Below, in pieces: positions 40,609 to 49,268 of a DNA stretch of 64,000 nt. A program made the position numbers and the translations under genes. The stretch is from assembly GCA_031254645.1 (NCBI GenBank), contig JAIRUA010000028.1, positions 186,001 to 250,000 on the forward strand. Direction: 5' to 3'. The notes under the pieces are model-generated. The model was not told where the DNA came from. It did not search any database and was given only the letters and a program-made list of their open reading frames with translations. This stretch comes from Dysgonamonadaceae bacterium (GTDB lineage Bacteria > Bacteroidota > Bacteroidia > Bacteroidales > Dysgonomonadaceae). The first letter of the stretch is position 1, and each line of letters opens with the position of its first letter.

Positions 40609-40773
40609 GAGAAAATATCAATACCTTGCAATGCAAAATACTAGACATATTGCAAATTTGTGAATATTTAACTATTTTGTAACGGATTATTCCCATTTGT
40701 CTGCAAATTTAGCCAAAATCTTTCGATACTCATCTAAGAAACTGTTTCAAAACAATTTCTAATCTGATTCTAA

Positions 40774-40808
40774 TTTTTTAGACAACAGAGTTGATGTTTT
40801 GGTTACAA
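40774..40808 (-). promoter_or_regulatory. ECF-type promoter of the efflux operon
   Basis: Minus strand: TTGTAACCAA (40808-40799), 15 bp, GTCTAAAAAA (40783-40774). The transcript would carry a leader of about 240 bases before the ATPase gene. Confidence 0.72.
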
Positions 40809-40860
40809 AAATGAAGTTAAATACTTTGTAACACAGAGATGATGTTTGTTTTTTAAATGC

Positions 40861-41679
40861 CTAGTTTTTTTGAACTACATTCGATTTTATGACTTTTGCA
40901 ATCAAATACATCATTATCAACACAAAAATAATAAATGCACCCGACGGCACATTCAAATAATACGACAATAACAATCCTGTTACGCAACCAACAACGCTAA
41001 TTGCCGCAGAAAGAAAAATGATTCTCCCATAATTTACAGTAAACAAGTTTGCTGTCATTTGCGGAATGGTAATGAGCGACATCAGTAGCACGATACCTAC
41101 TAAGCGAATGGTTAAAACAATGGTTATGGCAATGAAAAGCATCATCGTGTATTCGATAAATCGGGTGGGTAGGCGGCGTGTTTTCGCAAATTGTGTGTCG
41201 AATGATACCGACACAATGGTGCGGTAAAAGAATAAGAAAAAGAAAATTAACGTGGTGGAAAGCACAGTAAGACTGAAAATATCATTACTTGTAATCGTGA
41301 GGATATTTCCGAAAAGATATTCGGACAAATTGGGAGCATAACCCGGCGTTAAAAATGTGAGAATGATACCTATCGCCATTCCCAGTGACCAAAAAACGGC
41401 AATTGCCGAATCTTCACGTACATTCTGTTTCGATGATAGCCATTGAATGCCAAACGCCGACAAGATAGAAAAAGCAATTGCCGACAAAATAGGATTAATA
41501 CCGAAATAAAAACCCACACCCAATCCGCCAAACGAAGCGTGCGTGATACCGCCACTAATAAAAACCAATCGTCGCGATACAATATATGTGCCGATAATTC
41601 CACAAGCAATGCTTGCAAAAAGGCTTCCCCACAGAGCGTTGCGAAAAAAAGTGTAATCGAAGAGTTCTAAAATGTTCAT
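40861..41679 (-). CDS. ABC-3 family metal transporter permease (ZnuB/MntB type)
   Basis: This 272-residue inner-membrane protein has about eight helices and family motifs SRRLVFISGGITHASFGGLGVG and VGIVLLMSLITIPQMTANLF. ABC-3 permeases import Zn, Mn or Fe. Neither the ATPase nor the solute-binding protein is nearby, so it must use partners encoded elsewhere. Its start overlaps the stop of the preceding small membrane protein by 4 bp. The run aroA, small protein, permease looks like one operon. Confidence 0.9.
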   Translation of the reverse strand: MNILELFDYTFFRNALWGSLFASIACGIIGTYIVSRRLVFISGGITHASFGGLGVGFYFGINPILSAIAFSILSAFGIQWLSSKQNVREDSAIAVFWSLGMAIGIILTFLTPGYAPNLSEYLFGNILTITSNDIFSLTVLSTTLIFFFLFFYRTIVSVSFDTQFAKTRRLPTRFIEYTMMLFIAITIVLTIRLVGIVLLMSLITIPQMTANLFTVNYGRIIFLSAAISVVGCVTGLLLSYYLNVPSGAFIIFVLIMMYLIAKVIKSNVVQKN

Positions 41680-42128
41680 TTGTGAGGTTTTGATGTTTTA
41701 GAGGCACGCAAATCATTCACAATTAATAGTATTTCATCTTTCATCTCATCGGGCACAGCTATCAGACGCATTGATAAGCTACGAATCCAACGAGGCTTCT
41801 CGTCATCAAGAATGGTGTAAAAAATCTCCCGAAATTCATCTACCTCTTCTGCTGTATAAGTGTCGGATGGTTTGTCTATAAATCGGTCTAGCTCCTCATC
41901 GTCAAAGTATTCCGCTTGCGCGGCAAAGGCGGCGATGAGGCTGTCTTTTTCGCACGTTTCGTGTTGTCCGCAACATTCTTCATCTTCTTTCGTTTTGGGT
42001 AAAACGATGAGTGGTAGCGGCGTTTCGCGTTCTTGTGTGTTTCCTCTTTTTTGCTGGATATGATTGTTGATAATGAGAGCGATAAAGAAGAAGATAATAA
42101 TACTGAGGAATATTAATAATATTGTCAT
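41676..42128 (-). CDS. Membrane-anchored protein with CCGxHxxC motif
   Basis: This 150-residue protein of unknown family has one N-terminal helix (about 3-22), a linker with a Cys/His cluster (EECCGQHETCEKD, about 50-62) and a soluble C-terminal domain rich in acidic residues (FDDEELDRFIDKPSDTYTAEEVDEFREIFYTIL). The Cys-Cys-x-x-His-x-x-Cys spacing suggests metal or redox binding. It overlaps the metal-transporter permease gene by 4 bp, which fits a metal-sensing or accessory role. That role is inferred. Confidence 0.7.
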   Translation of the reverse strand: MTILLIFLSIIIFFFIALIINNHIQQKRGNTQERETPLPLIVLPKTKEDEECCGQHETCEKDSLIAAFAAQAEYFDDEELDRFIDKPSDTYTAEEVDEFREIFYTILDDEKPRWIRSLSMRLIAVPDEMKDEILLIVNDLRASKTSKPHK

Positions 42129-42168
42129 TTTTTTGATATTTACTTCGTGATATCGGCGAAGCCAAATA

Positions 42169-43395
42169 TTAACTAACTTCTTCTACTTCAAAACCAACCG
42201 ACCTTAGATCATTCCAGAAATTCGGATACGACTTTGAAACCACTTCGGGGTTGTTTATCAATGTTGATTTGTAAACAATTGACGCGGGTGCCAATGCCAT
42301 CGCCATACGATGGTCGTCGTATGTATGGATAACCGGATTCGTTTCCGCATCGCAACGTTCGCCACCCCAGCTTAGTATACTGTTTTTTTGCGCTTGTAAT
42401 ATGAAACCGAATTTCTGCATTTCGGTAATCATTGCGTTTATTCTGTCCGTTTCTTTGATTTTCAAACTTTGTAATCCCGAAAAAACAAATCGAATATTGA
42501 GAAAACAACAAGTGGCGATAAATGTCTGTGCCAAATCGGGCTCATTTACAAAATCGTAGAAAAACCTATCGGTCGCTTGCTTCGTTTTTGAGATGAAAAC
42601 TCCGTCGGGCAGATATTTTGTTGTAACGCCCATATATTCAAATAATTCAGCAGTTTTCGAATCACCCTGCATACTTTCTTTTTCCAATCCGATCAATTTC
42701 ACTTGCGAACCGGGTAAAAGCGCTACCATTTCGTACCAGTACGATGCTGCCGACCAATCCGACTCTACCGTTAACGAAAACGGTTTGTATCTTTTATGCT
42801 TTATCTTGATACTGTTTTCACACCATATAGCATTTATGCCATATTTTCTCATCATATTCAATGTGAGATCGATATAGGGTTTTGAGATGATTTCATTTTT
42901 GATGTGAATCGTCAATCCGCTTTCCATCAAAGGTGCAATCATCAACAATGCCGATATAAATTGTGAACTAATGCTTCCCGATAGATTCACTTCGCCGCCT
43001 TTCATTTGTCGTCCTTTGATTTTTATTGGCGGATATCCTTCTTTTTCGATATATTTAATGCTTGCTCCCAATGACAAAAGTGTGTCCACCAATGGAAAAA
43101 TAGGACGCTCGTGCATTCTGTGTGTACCTTTTATGATCCATTCGCCCTCCATTCCTGCCAAAAAAGCGGTCAAAAAGCGCATTGCTGTCCCTGCTGCTTT
43201 TACGTCAAATATATTGGAATCTGAGTTGAATGCGTCGATAATTACTTGCGTATCTTCACAATCCGATAAGTTAATAATCGGTTCAGTGTTAAGGCTCAGC
43301 GCGTTGAGGATTAGTCCTCTGTTGCTGATGCTTTTTGATGACGGAAGTTGAACAACCGATTTTATTTTGGTGGGTGATGTTATTTTGTATTGCAT
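42169..43395 (-). CDS. aroA: 3-phosphoshikimate 1-carboxyvinyltransferase (EPSP synthase)
   Basis: This 408-residue enzyme transfers enolpyruvate to shikimate-3-phosphate. Visible motifs are LPSSKSISNRGLILNAL, GTAMRFLTAFLAG, SGSISSQFISALLMIAP, ESDWSAASYWYE, LKIKETDRINAMITEMQKFG and YDDHRMAMALAPAS. I start at MQYKITSPTK (43395); sixteen upstream codons lie in a palindromic repeat and are not expected to be translated. It is the first gene of the aroA/small protein/ABC-3 permease run. Confidence 0.96.
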   Translation of the reverse strand: MQYKITSPTKIKSVVQLPSSKSISNRGLILNALSLNTEPIINLSDCEDTQVIIDAFNSDSNIFDVKAAGTAMRFLTAFLAGMEGEWIIKGTHRMHERPIFPLVDTLLSLGASIKYIEKEGYPPIKIKGRQMKGGEVNLSGSISSQFISALLMIAPLMESGLTIHIKNEIISKPYIDLTLNMMRKYGINAIWCENSIKIKHKRYKPFSLTVESDWSAASYWYEMVALLPGSQVKLIGLEKESMQGDSKTAELFEYMGVTTKYLPDGVFISKTKQATDRFFYDFVNEPDLAQTFIATCCFLNIRFVFSGLQSLKIKETDRINAMITEMQKFGFILQAQKNSILSWGGERCDAETNPVIHTYDDHRMAMALAPASIVYKSTLINNPEVVSKSYPNFWNDLRSVGFEVEEVS

Positions 43396-43403
43396 TTGTT
43401 TTT

Positions 43404-43519
43404 TGGTGCGAAAGCATGAAGGCGCGAAGGCGCGAACGGACATTTTCGCAGATGTAAAAATGATTTATTTATCAACGAAGATGCTCTTTCGCGCCTTCGT
43501 GCTTTCGCGCTTTCGTGCA
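43404..43519. repeat. GCGCGAAGGCGCGAA-word palindrome between cysS and aroA
   Basis: GTGCGAAAGCATGAAGGCGC.. and ..GCGCCTTCGTGCTTTCGCGC pair over more than 30 bp around an AT-rich loop. Related words occur at 47190 and 56712. Confidence 0.8.
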
Positions 43520-43521
43520 AA

Positions 43522-45003
43522 TTAAATTTTCCACGTTACGCCCTCTTTTGTATCCTTGATTTCTATGCCGGCAGCTTTCAGTTCGTCGCGAATTTTGTCG
43601 GACGTTGCCCAATCTTTGTTTTCGCGCGCCGTTTTGCGAATGTCGATGATTAAATCCATCAATCCGTTGATAATGCTGCTATCTACTCCGGCGCCTTTTG
43701 TTTCGTCAATCAATCCGAGCACATCGAAAACGAATGTTTGCATCGTTTCTTTTAACACCTCTATATCGGCAATGGTCAATGATTCATTTCCATCTTTCGC
43801 CGAATTGATAATACGCACCGCTTCAAATAGATGCGAAACCAAAATCGGACTGTTGAAATCGTCGTTCATTGCTGCGTAACAATTTTCACGCAAAGCGGCA
43901 ATGTCTGCACTTGATGTTGCCAACGGTGTGAGTTTTTCTAATGTCGAAAGACTTTCCATCAGTTTTTTATATCCTTTTTCGGCAGCTTGCAGTGCTTCGT
44001 TGCTGAAATCGAGCGTACTGCGATAATGTGCGAGCGACATAAAAAAGCGTACCGTCATCGGTGAATACCCTCTTTCGAGTAGCGGGTGATTACCTGTAAA
44101 AAGCTCTTTCGGCAAAAATCCGTTTCCGGACGTTTTCGACATTCGTACACCATTGACAGTAAGCATATTGGTATGTATCCAATATTTGGCAGGCTCCTCG
44201 CTGCAGCACGCAATGGATTGCGCAATTTCATTCGTATGATGCGTAGCTTGCAAATCCATTCCGCCGCCGTGAATATCGAAAGTTTTTCCTAAATACTTCT
44301 CGCTCATCGCCGAACACTCAATGTGCCAACCCGGAAATCCCCAACCCCACGGCGAATTCCACTGTTGTAAAGTTTCGGGCTTTGCACTTATCCAAAGGGC
44401 AAAATCAAGACGACCGCGTTTTTCGTCTTGTCCGCCAAGTTCGCGCGTGCCTTCGAGTAAATCTTCTAATTTTCGGTTGGTTAAAATGCCGTAATCGTAC
44501 GTTTTGCTGTATTTCTCGACATCGAAATAAACCGTTCCATTCACTTCGTAAGCGTACTCGTTGGTGATGATTTCTTTAATCATTTCGATTTGCTCCATAA
44601 TATGTCCCGTAGCTGTAGGCTCGATGCTTGGCGGAAGAGTGTTGAAAATGCGGAGGATTTCGTGAAAACCGAGCGTGTATTTTTGTGCGATTTCCATCGG
44701 TTCCAATTGTTCAAGTTTCGCTTTTTTTGCGAATTTGTCGTCGCCTTCATCGTTGTCGCCTTCCAAATGTCCGGCATCGGTAATATTGCGTACATATCGC
44801 ACTTTATACCCAAGATGCAGCAAGTAACGATAAATCAAATCAAATGAAATAAATGTGCGACAGTTGCCCAAATGTACATCGCTGTAAACGGTTGGTCCGC
44901 ACACATACATACCTACATGTGGTGGATTGATGGGTTCAAAAATTTCTTTTTTACGGCTGAGTGTATTGTATATGGTGAGTTTTTGTATTGTATCGTTTTG
45001 CAT
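43522..45003 (-). CDS. cysS: Cysteinyl-tRNA synthetase
   Basis: This 493-residue class I synthetase has the HIGH-like motif SDVHLGNCRTF, zinc-site residues (CGPTVY, GWHIECSAM, THHTNEIAQS) and the KMSKS-like motif RMSKTSGN. The length is normal. I start at MQNDTIQKL (45003) because the sigma-A -7 element lies just upstream at 45031-45038, inside any longer frame. A repeat separates it from aroA. Confidence 0.97.
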   Translation of the reverse strand: MQNDTIQKLTIYNTLSRKKEIFEPINPPHVGMYVCGPTVYSDVHLGNCRTFISFDLIYRYLLHLGYKVRYVRNITDAGHLEGDNDEGDDKFAKKAKLEQLEPMEIAQKYTLGFHEILRIFNTLPPSIEPTATGHIMEQIEMIKEIITNEYAYEVNGTVYFDVEKYSKTYDYGILTNRKLEDLLEGTRELGGQDEKRGRLDFALWISAKPETLQQWNSPWGWGFPGWHIECSAMSEKYLGKTFDIHGGGMDLQATHHTNEIAQSIACCSEEPAKYWIHTNMLTVNGVRMSKTSGNGFLPKELFTGNHPLLERGYSPMTVRFFMSLAHYRSTLDFSNEALQAAEKGYKKLMESLSTLEKLTPLATSSADIAALRENCYAAMNDDFNSPILVSHLFEAVRIINSAKDGNESLTIADIEVLKETMQTFVFDVLGLIDETKGAGVDSSIINGLMDLIIDIRKTARENKDWATSDKIRDELKAAGIEIKDTKEGVTWKI

Positions 45004-45030
45004 TGAAACTGTTATTTTTTGTTTGAAATG

Positions 45031-45038
45031 CAAATATA
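45031..45038 (-). promoter_or_regulatory. -7 element for cysS
   Basis: Minus-strand TATATTTG, 27 bp before the chosen ATG. Confidence 0.68.
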
Positions 45039-45305
45039 CGAATTATATTGGGTTTTGTGCGGGGAGATGGGGGAAAATATAGCCTGCGAATACAAAAAGA
45101 GAAACGGAAAGCTTATCCAAAACGTTTAAAAGTCGTTTAAATTTTGCTCAAAATCCGGATTTTGACTTCATCGATTTTCAACTCAAGCCATCAATATAAA
45201 TTTAAACAATCTCTAAAATCTTATCAGAATCGCAACAATCATACAAAAGTAACCTCGTGTCTGCAAATTTTCCCTCTAAAACATCATACTTCACAGAAAT
45301 TTGAT

Positions 45306-45313
45306 TAATTTTG
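45306..45313 (+). promoter_or_regulatory. -7 element for ssb
   Basis: TAATTTTG, 33 bp before the ssb ATG. Its position excludes an upstream in-frame start at 45311. Confidence 0.65.
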
Positions 45314-45346
45314 CTTCCGAATATTATAAACAAAAATTTTACAGTT

Positions 45347-45823
45347 ATGTCGATTAACAAAGTTATTTTAGTAGGAAATGTAGGTAAAGACCCAGAGATC
45401 AAGTATTTTGACAATGACAACGCGAAAGCTAATTTTTCAATCGCTACCAGCGAGAGAGGCTACACAGCGGCAAACGGAACGCAAGTGCCCGAAAGGACAG
45501 AATGGCACAATATTGTTTGTTGGCGAGGATTGGCGAAAATTGTAGAACAATTCGTCAGAAAAGGAACACAACTTTATGTTGAGGGGAAAATTCGTACACG
45601 TTCATATGACGACCAAAACGGCGTCAAAAGATACATCACAGAGGTGTATGCCGATAATTTGGAGATCCTTAGCCGTAGGGCTACAAGTGATGAATATGGA
45701 CAAAGTGGTGGGCAACAATATGGTGCGCCTGCGAATCGTTCTACCGAACAAAGCTATACCGCGCCCGAAAGCGCATCGGTCAATTTGAGCGCGAACGAAC
45801 CGACTGACGATTTACCGTTTTAA
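45347..45823 (+). CDS. ssb: Single-stranded DNA-binding protein
   Basis: This 158-residue protein has an N-terminal OB fold (INKVILVGNVGKDPEIKYFDN, WHNIVCWRGLAKIVEQFVRKGTQLYVEGKIRTRSYDDQNGVKRY), a flexible Gln/Gly-rich linker and the acidic tip DDLPF that binds partner proteins. It is full length. A CGCAGATGAC hairpin with a T-run ends the transcript, and gldE follows. Confidence 0.97.
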   Translation: MSINKVILVGNVGKDPEIKYFDNDNAKANFSIATSERGYTAANGTQVPERTEWHNIVCWRGLAKIVEQFVRKGTQLYVEGKIRTRSYDDQNGVKRYITEVYADNLEILSRRATSDEYGQSGGQQYGAPANRSTEQSYTAPESASVNLSANEPTDDLPF

Positions 45824-45836
45824 GATAGATATTTTG

Positions 45837-45877
45837 GAACGCAGATGACGCGGATTAAGTCATCTGCGTTCTTTTTT
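45837..45877 (+). terminator. Terminator of ssb made from a CGCAGAT-word palindrome
   Basis: GAACGCAGATGAC and GTCATCTGCGTTC form a perfect 13-bp stem followed by TTTTTT. The same words make up the palindrome at 13935. Confidence 0.85.
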
Positions 45878-45883
45878 CTCATT

Positions 45884-47188
45884 ATGGATTCATTTTTGAG
45901 TATCAATTTATTGGCAATTTTGCCTACAACCGTCGACTATTTTTTAGCGACACTTCTCCTTTTGTTTATTTTTTTGAATGCCATCATTTCCGGTTCCGAA
46001 GTGGCTTTTCTTATTATTGAGAAAAAATTTGCCGAAGAAATACACACTTCGGAAGAACCGAAAAAAAGACGCGTCGCAAAACTTTTAGAAAAACCCGACA
46101 AGCTTCTTACCTCTATTGTTGTTGCTTGTAATAAGCTGAATATCATTGTTACAGTATTGGTTATTTATCTGTTCAATCGTCTTTCCTTTTTTGAAGGAAT
46201 GACGTTCGGCTCATTCGTTCCGGGAGTTATCATCGTTATTTGTGTGATTTTGTTGTTTGTAGATATTTTGCCGAAAATGTACGCTTCGCAGCGTCCGATA
46301 CGATTTTCAGAAAACAGTGCACCGATTGTAAGGCTGATATACAATGTTGTAAATCCGATTTCGACATTGCTTGTGAAATCGACTTCCACTTTTGGTCGTT
46401 CCGTGATGCAACAGAAAAGCGAAATTACGGTTGATGAGCTTTCCAAAGCACTCGAAATCACGTCAAACGAAATCCACCACGAGCACGAAAAAGATATGTT
46501 GCAAGGGATTATTCGTTTCAAAGATAAAAAAGTAGATGATATTTTTGTTTCGCGTACGCATATCGTGTCAATTGATAACCAAATGTCTTTTCGCGAAATC
46601 GTTGATTTTATTGTGGATGCCGGATTTTCGCGTATTCCTGTGTTCGAAGAAAATCACGATAATATCAAGGGTATTTTGTATGTAAAAGATCTTTTGCCAC
46701 ATCTCAACAAGTCTGATGATTTTCAATGGCAATCGCTCATTCGCCCTGCTTATTTTGTACCTGCCACTAAACGAATTGATGATTTGCTGGAAGAATTCCG
46801 CACCAACAAGAACCATATGGCAGTTGTAGTAGATGAATATGGAGGCACATCAGGGTTGATTACAATGGAGGATATTTTGGAGGAAATAGTGGGTGATATT
46901 AGCGATGAATACGACGAAGAATTGCCGTTTCATACAATGGTGCACGATGGTTCGTATATTTTTGAAGGAAAAACGCCGCTCGAAGATTTTATCAAAATCA
47001 CGGGCGTTCCCGAAAAAGATTTCGAAAAAATACAAGAAAACGTAGATACCATCGCCGGATTGATGTTAGAGTTGAAAGGTGATTTTCCGAAACGAAAAGA
47101 GACGATTACATATAAAAAATATGCATTTCAAGCGGAAGAAATGAGTAAAAAAAGTGTGGTAAAAGTGCGTTTTATTCCACCGAAATAA
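45884..47188 (+). CDS. gldE: GldE-like CNNM/CBS-domain membrane protein
   Basis: This 434-residue protein has a CNNM/DUF21 membrane domain (three to four helices, about 10-160, with NAIISGSEVAFLIIEKKF), a CBS pair (about 205-325: FVSRTHIVSIDNQMSFREIVDFIVDAGFSRIPVF; VVVDEYGGTSGLITMEDILEEIVGDI) and a C-terminal CorC_HlyC domain. This is the layout of GldE, linked to gliding in Flavobacteria and common in non-gliding relatives. I start at 45884 because the preceding in-frame codons are terminator sequence. The PPTase gene follows. Confidence 0.9.
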   Translation: MDSFLSINLLAILPTTVDYFLATLLLLFIFLNAIISGSEVAFLIIEKKFAEEIHTSEEPKKRRVAKLLEKPDKLLTSIVVACNKLNIIVTVLVIYLFNRLSFFEGMTFGSFVPGVIIVICVILLFVDILPKMYASQRPIRFSENSAPIVRLIYNVVNPISTLLVKSTSTFGRSVMQQKSEITVDELSKALEITSNEIHHEHEKDMLQGIIRFKDKKVDDIFVSRTHIVSIDNQMSFREIVDFIVDAGFSRIPVFEENHDNIKGILYVKDLLPHLNKSDDFQWQSLIRPAYFVPATKRIDDLLEEFRTNKNHMAVVVDEYGGTSGLITMEDILEEIVGDISDEYDEELPFHTMVHDGSYIFEGKTPLEDFIKITGVPEKDFEKIQENVDTIAGLMLELKGDFPKRKETITYKKYAFQAEEMSKKSVVKVRFIPPK

Positions 47189-47189
47189 A

Positions 47190-47265
47190 TTTGCGCAAAG
47201 GTGTAAAGGCACGAAAGCGCGAAGATAAAAACATAGAATATCAGCGAATTTACACTTTCGCGCAA
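47190..47265. repeat. GCGCGAAAG-word palindrome between gldE and PPTase gene
   Basis: GTGTAAAGGCACGAAAGCGC.. faces ..GAATTTACACTTTCGCGC, in the style of the element at 43404. Confidence 0.65.
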
Positions 47266-47270
47266 AAAAC

Positions 47271-47900
47271 ATGCTTTTTCGTAAACAACATACTTCTGAT
47301 GGTGCATTTCTCGGCATTTGGAAAATCGAAGAATCGCGCGAAGAACTTTTACAGTTTCTTCCCTCAACACTTCGCGCAGAAGCCCTTGAATACATTGCTA
47401 CAATACGTGCCGAGCAACGCGCCGTTGAATGGATCGCTACGCAAATACTACTCTATACTTTGCTGGGCGAGGAAAAAACGATACTCAAAAAAGAGAACGG
47501 ACAACCTTATCTTTCCGACAATTCATATCAGATAAGTATTTCGCACACAAAAAAATATGCTACAGTCTTGCTGCACCCAACACTTCCGGTGGGTATAGAT
47601 ATCGAAATGATTTCGGAACGAGTAAAAAAAATCGCTTACAAATTTATTTCCGATGATGAATACATTGATCCCACACAAGAAGTAGTGCATCAATTATTGC
47701 ATTGGGCGGCAAAAGAGAGCTTGTTCAAGTTGCTTGGTGAAACGGAAGTCGATTTTAGGCAGCATCTCCATATCGAGCCGTTTACGCCTTCTTCCAAAGG
47801 AACGATATTGGCGAAAGAGATGAAAAGCAATGATAAAAAATCATTTGCAATACATTACGAAGTTGGTAATGATTATGTTATGACGTTGGTTATTGGTTAA
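47271..47900 (+). CDS. 4'-phosphopantetheinyl transferase (Sfp superfamily)
   Basis: This 209-residue protein has the PPTase motifs SISHTKKYATVLL, VGIDIEMISERVKKIAYKF and WAAKESLFKLLG, with the Mg-binding Asp-x-Glu and catalytic Glu/Lys. It should activate acyl-carrier proteins from CoA. The run ssb, gldE, PPTase recurs in Bacteroidota. No polyketide or peptide synthetase is nearby, so fatty-acid ACP is the probable target. Confidence 0.9.
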   Translation: MLFRKQHTSDGAFLGIWKIEESREELLQFLPSTLRAEALEYIATIRAEQRAVEWIATQILLYTLLGEEKTILKKENGQPYLSDNSYQISISHTKKYATVLLHPTLPVGIDIEMISERVKKIAYKFISDDEYIDPTQEVVHQLLHWAAKESLFKLLGETEVDFRQHLHIEPFTPSSKGTILAKEMKSNDKKSFAIHYEVGNDYVMTLVIG

Positions 47901-47915
47901 AACATAGATCTACAA

Positions 47916-49235
47916 TTATTTCTGCCCAATTCCTCTATACTCAAATCCATACGACGAAAGTTCTTCGCCACTATAAATATTTCGTCCGTCAACTACCAAA
48001 TGTGTGCGCATAATTTTTTTCAAAACCTCCCAATTTGGTAAGCGAAATTCTTTCCATTCCGTAGGAACAATAAGTACATCGGCATTGTTGGCAGCATCGT
48101 AAATATCTGTAGCGTAATAAACTGTATCGTTGAGAAGTTTTTTTGCCTCTTGCATCGCAGCGGGATCATAGGCACGTATATTTGCGCCGGCATCAAGCAC
48201 GCTTTTGATAAGTGTAAGTGAAGGAGCATCGCGCATATCATCGGTTTCGGGCTTGAATGATAAGCCCCACACGGCAACGGTTTTGCCTGCTATATCGCCA
48301 TTGAAAAAGTCGCTGAATTTGCGAAACAAAACGTTTTTTTGTTTGTTATTCACTGTTTCTACGGCTTTCAATACACGCATTTCGTAACCGACATTTTCTG
48401 CCACTTTGATAATGGCGCGAATGTCTTTCGGAAAACAGCTGCCGCCGTATCCGCAGCCCGGATAGAGAAAACTTTTCCCGATACGTGTATCGCTTCCCAT
48501 TCCGCGACGTACCATATTTACGTCAGCGCCAACGAGTTCACACAAATTTGCAACATCATTCATAAAACTGATACGCGTGGCAAGCATTGCGTTTGAAGCA
48601 TATTTCGTCATTTCCGACGAAAGAATGTCCATAAAAATGACACGGAAATTATTCAGTAAAAACGGACGATAGAGTTTGGTCATTAATTCTTTCGCGTTTT
48701 CGCTTTCTACGCCTACAACCACACGGTCGGGACTCATAAAATCGTCTACTGCTGCACCTTCTTTCAAAAATTCGGGGTTTGATGCCACGTCGAAACTCAA
48801 ATCGCTGAGCCCGCGTTCTGCCAACCGTTTTTTTACAATATCGCGAATCTGAAACGATGTTCCCACAGGCACAGTACTTTTTGTTACAATCAGTAACGGT
48901 TTTTCGATATGGTCGGCAATGGTGTTGGCAACGTTGAACACGTATGAAAGGTCGGCATTGCCTGTATCGTCTGATGGTGTACCTACGGCGATAAACACAA
49001 TTTGCATATCATTGAGTATCGACGGAAGGTCGGTGGTAAAATGCAATCGTTGCGCTTTGTAATTTCGATCTACGATATTTTTCAATCCCGGTTCGTAAAT
49101 CGGAATAATTCCGTCTTTGAGAGATTCGATTCTTTCTTTGTTGATATCCACGCAGGTAACGTTTACGCCCATTTCGGCGAAACACGCTCCGGAAACCAAA
49201 CCAACATATCCTGTTCCTATGATAGCTACTTTCAT
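47916..49235 (-). CDS. ugd: UDP-glucose 6-dehydrogenase
   Basis: This 439-residue NAD enzyme oxidises UDP-glucose to UDP-glucuronate for surface polysaccharides. The N-terminal Rossmann loop GTGYVGLVSGACFAE, the middle KSTVPVGTS and EFLKEGAAVDDF, the catalytic Cys in YPGCGYGGSCFPKDIRA, and the C-terminal WGLSFKPETDDMRDAPS are all present. No glycosyltransferase cluster surrounds it. It converges on the PPTase gene and lies 26 bp after the LolC/E-like permease gene. Confidence 0.96.
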   Translation of the reverse strand: MKVAIIGTGYVGLVSGACFAEMGVNVTCVDINKERIESLKDGIIPIYEPGLKNIVDRNYKAQRLHFTTDLPSILNDMQIVFIAVGTPSDDTGNADLSYVFNVANTIADHIEKPLLIVTKSTVPVGTSFQIRDIVKKRLAERGLSDLSFDVASNPEFLKEGAAVDDFMSPDRVVVGVESENAKELMTKLYRPFLLNNFRVIFMDILSSEMTKYASNAMLATRISFMNDVANLCELVGADVNMVRRGMGSDTRIGKSFLYPGCGYGGSCFPKDIRAIIKVAENVGYEMRVLKAVETVNNKQKNVLFRKFSDFFNGDIAGKTVAVWGLSFKPETDDMRDAPSLTLIKSVLDAGANIRAYDPAAMQEAKKLLNDTVYYATDIYDAANNADVLIVPTEWKEFRLPNWEVLKKIMRTHLVVDGRNIYSGEELSSYGFEYRGIGQK

Positions 49236-49237
49236 AA

Positions 49238-49268
49238 TGGTTAATGATTAGTGTTTAATGATTAATTT
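49238..49268. repeat. TTAATGATTAG-word repeat between ugd and the permease gene
   Basis: GGTTAATGATTAGTGTTTAA is nearly the reverse complement of words at 34650-34686. Confidence 0.45.

Larger units (their letters stand above)
45004..45346. other. Divergent cysS-ssb spacer
   Basis: No gene seen in about 340 bp. It holds a -7 element for each flanking gene and AT-rich sequence with TCGTTTAAA/AAACGTTTAAA words. Confidence 0.5.

Noticed and set aside
40676..40706. A plus-strand TTGTAACGG..GTC string resembling the ECF promoters
   Set aside because: The upstream box differs at CCAA, the spacing is 12 rather than 15 bp, and no plus-strand gene follows.
45845..45883. N-terminal extension of gldE
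   Set aside because: The in-frame codons are part of the ssb terminator hairpin; the ATG at 45884 gives the normal start.
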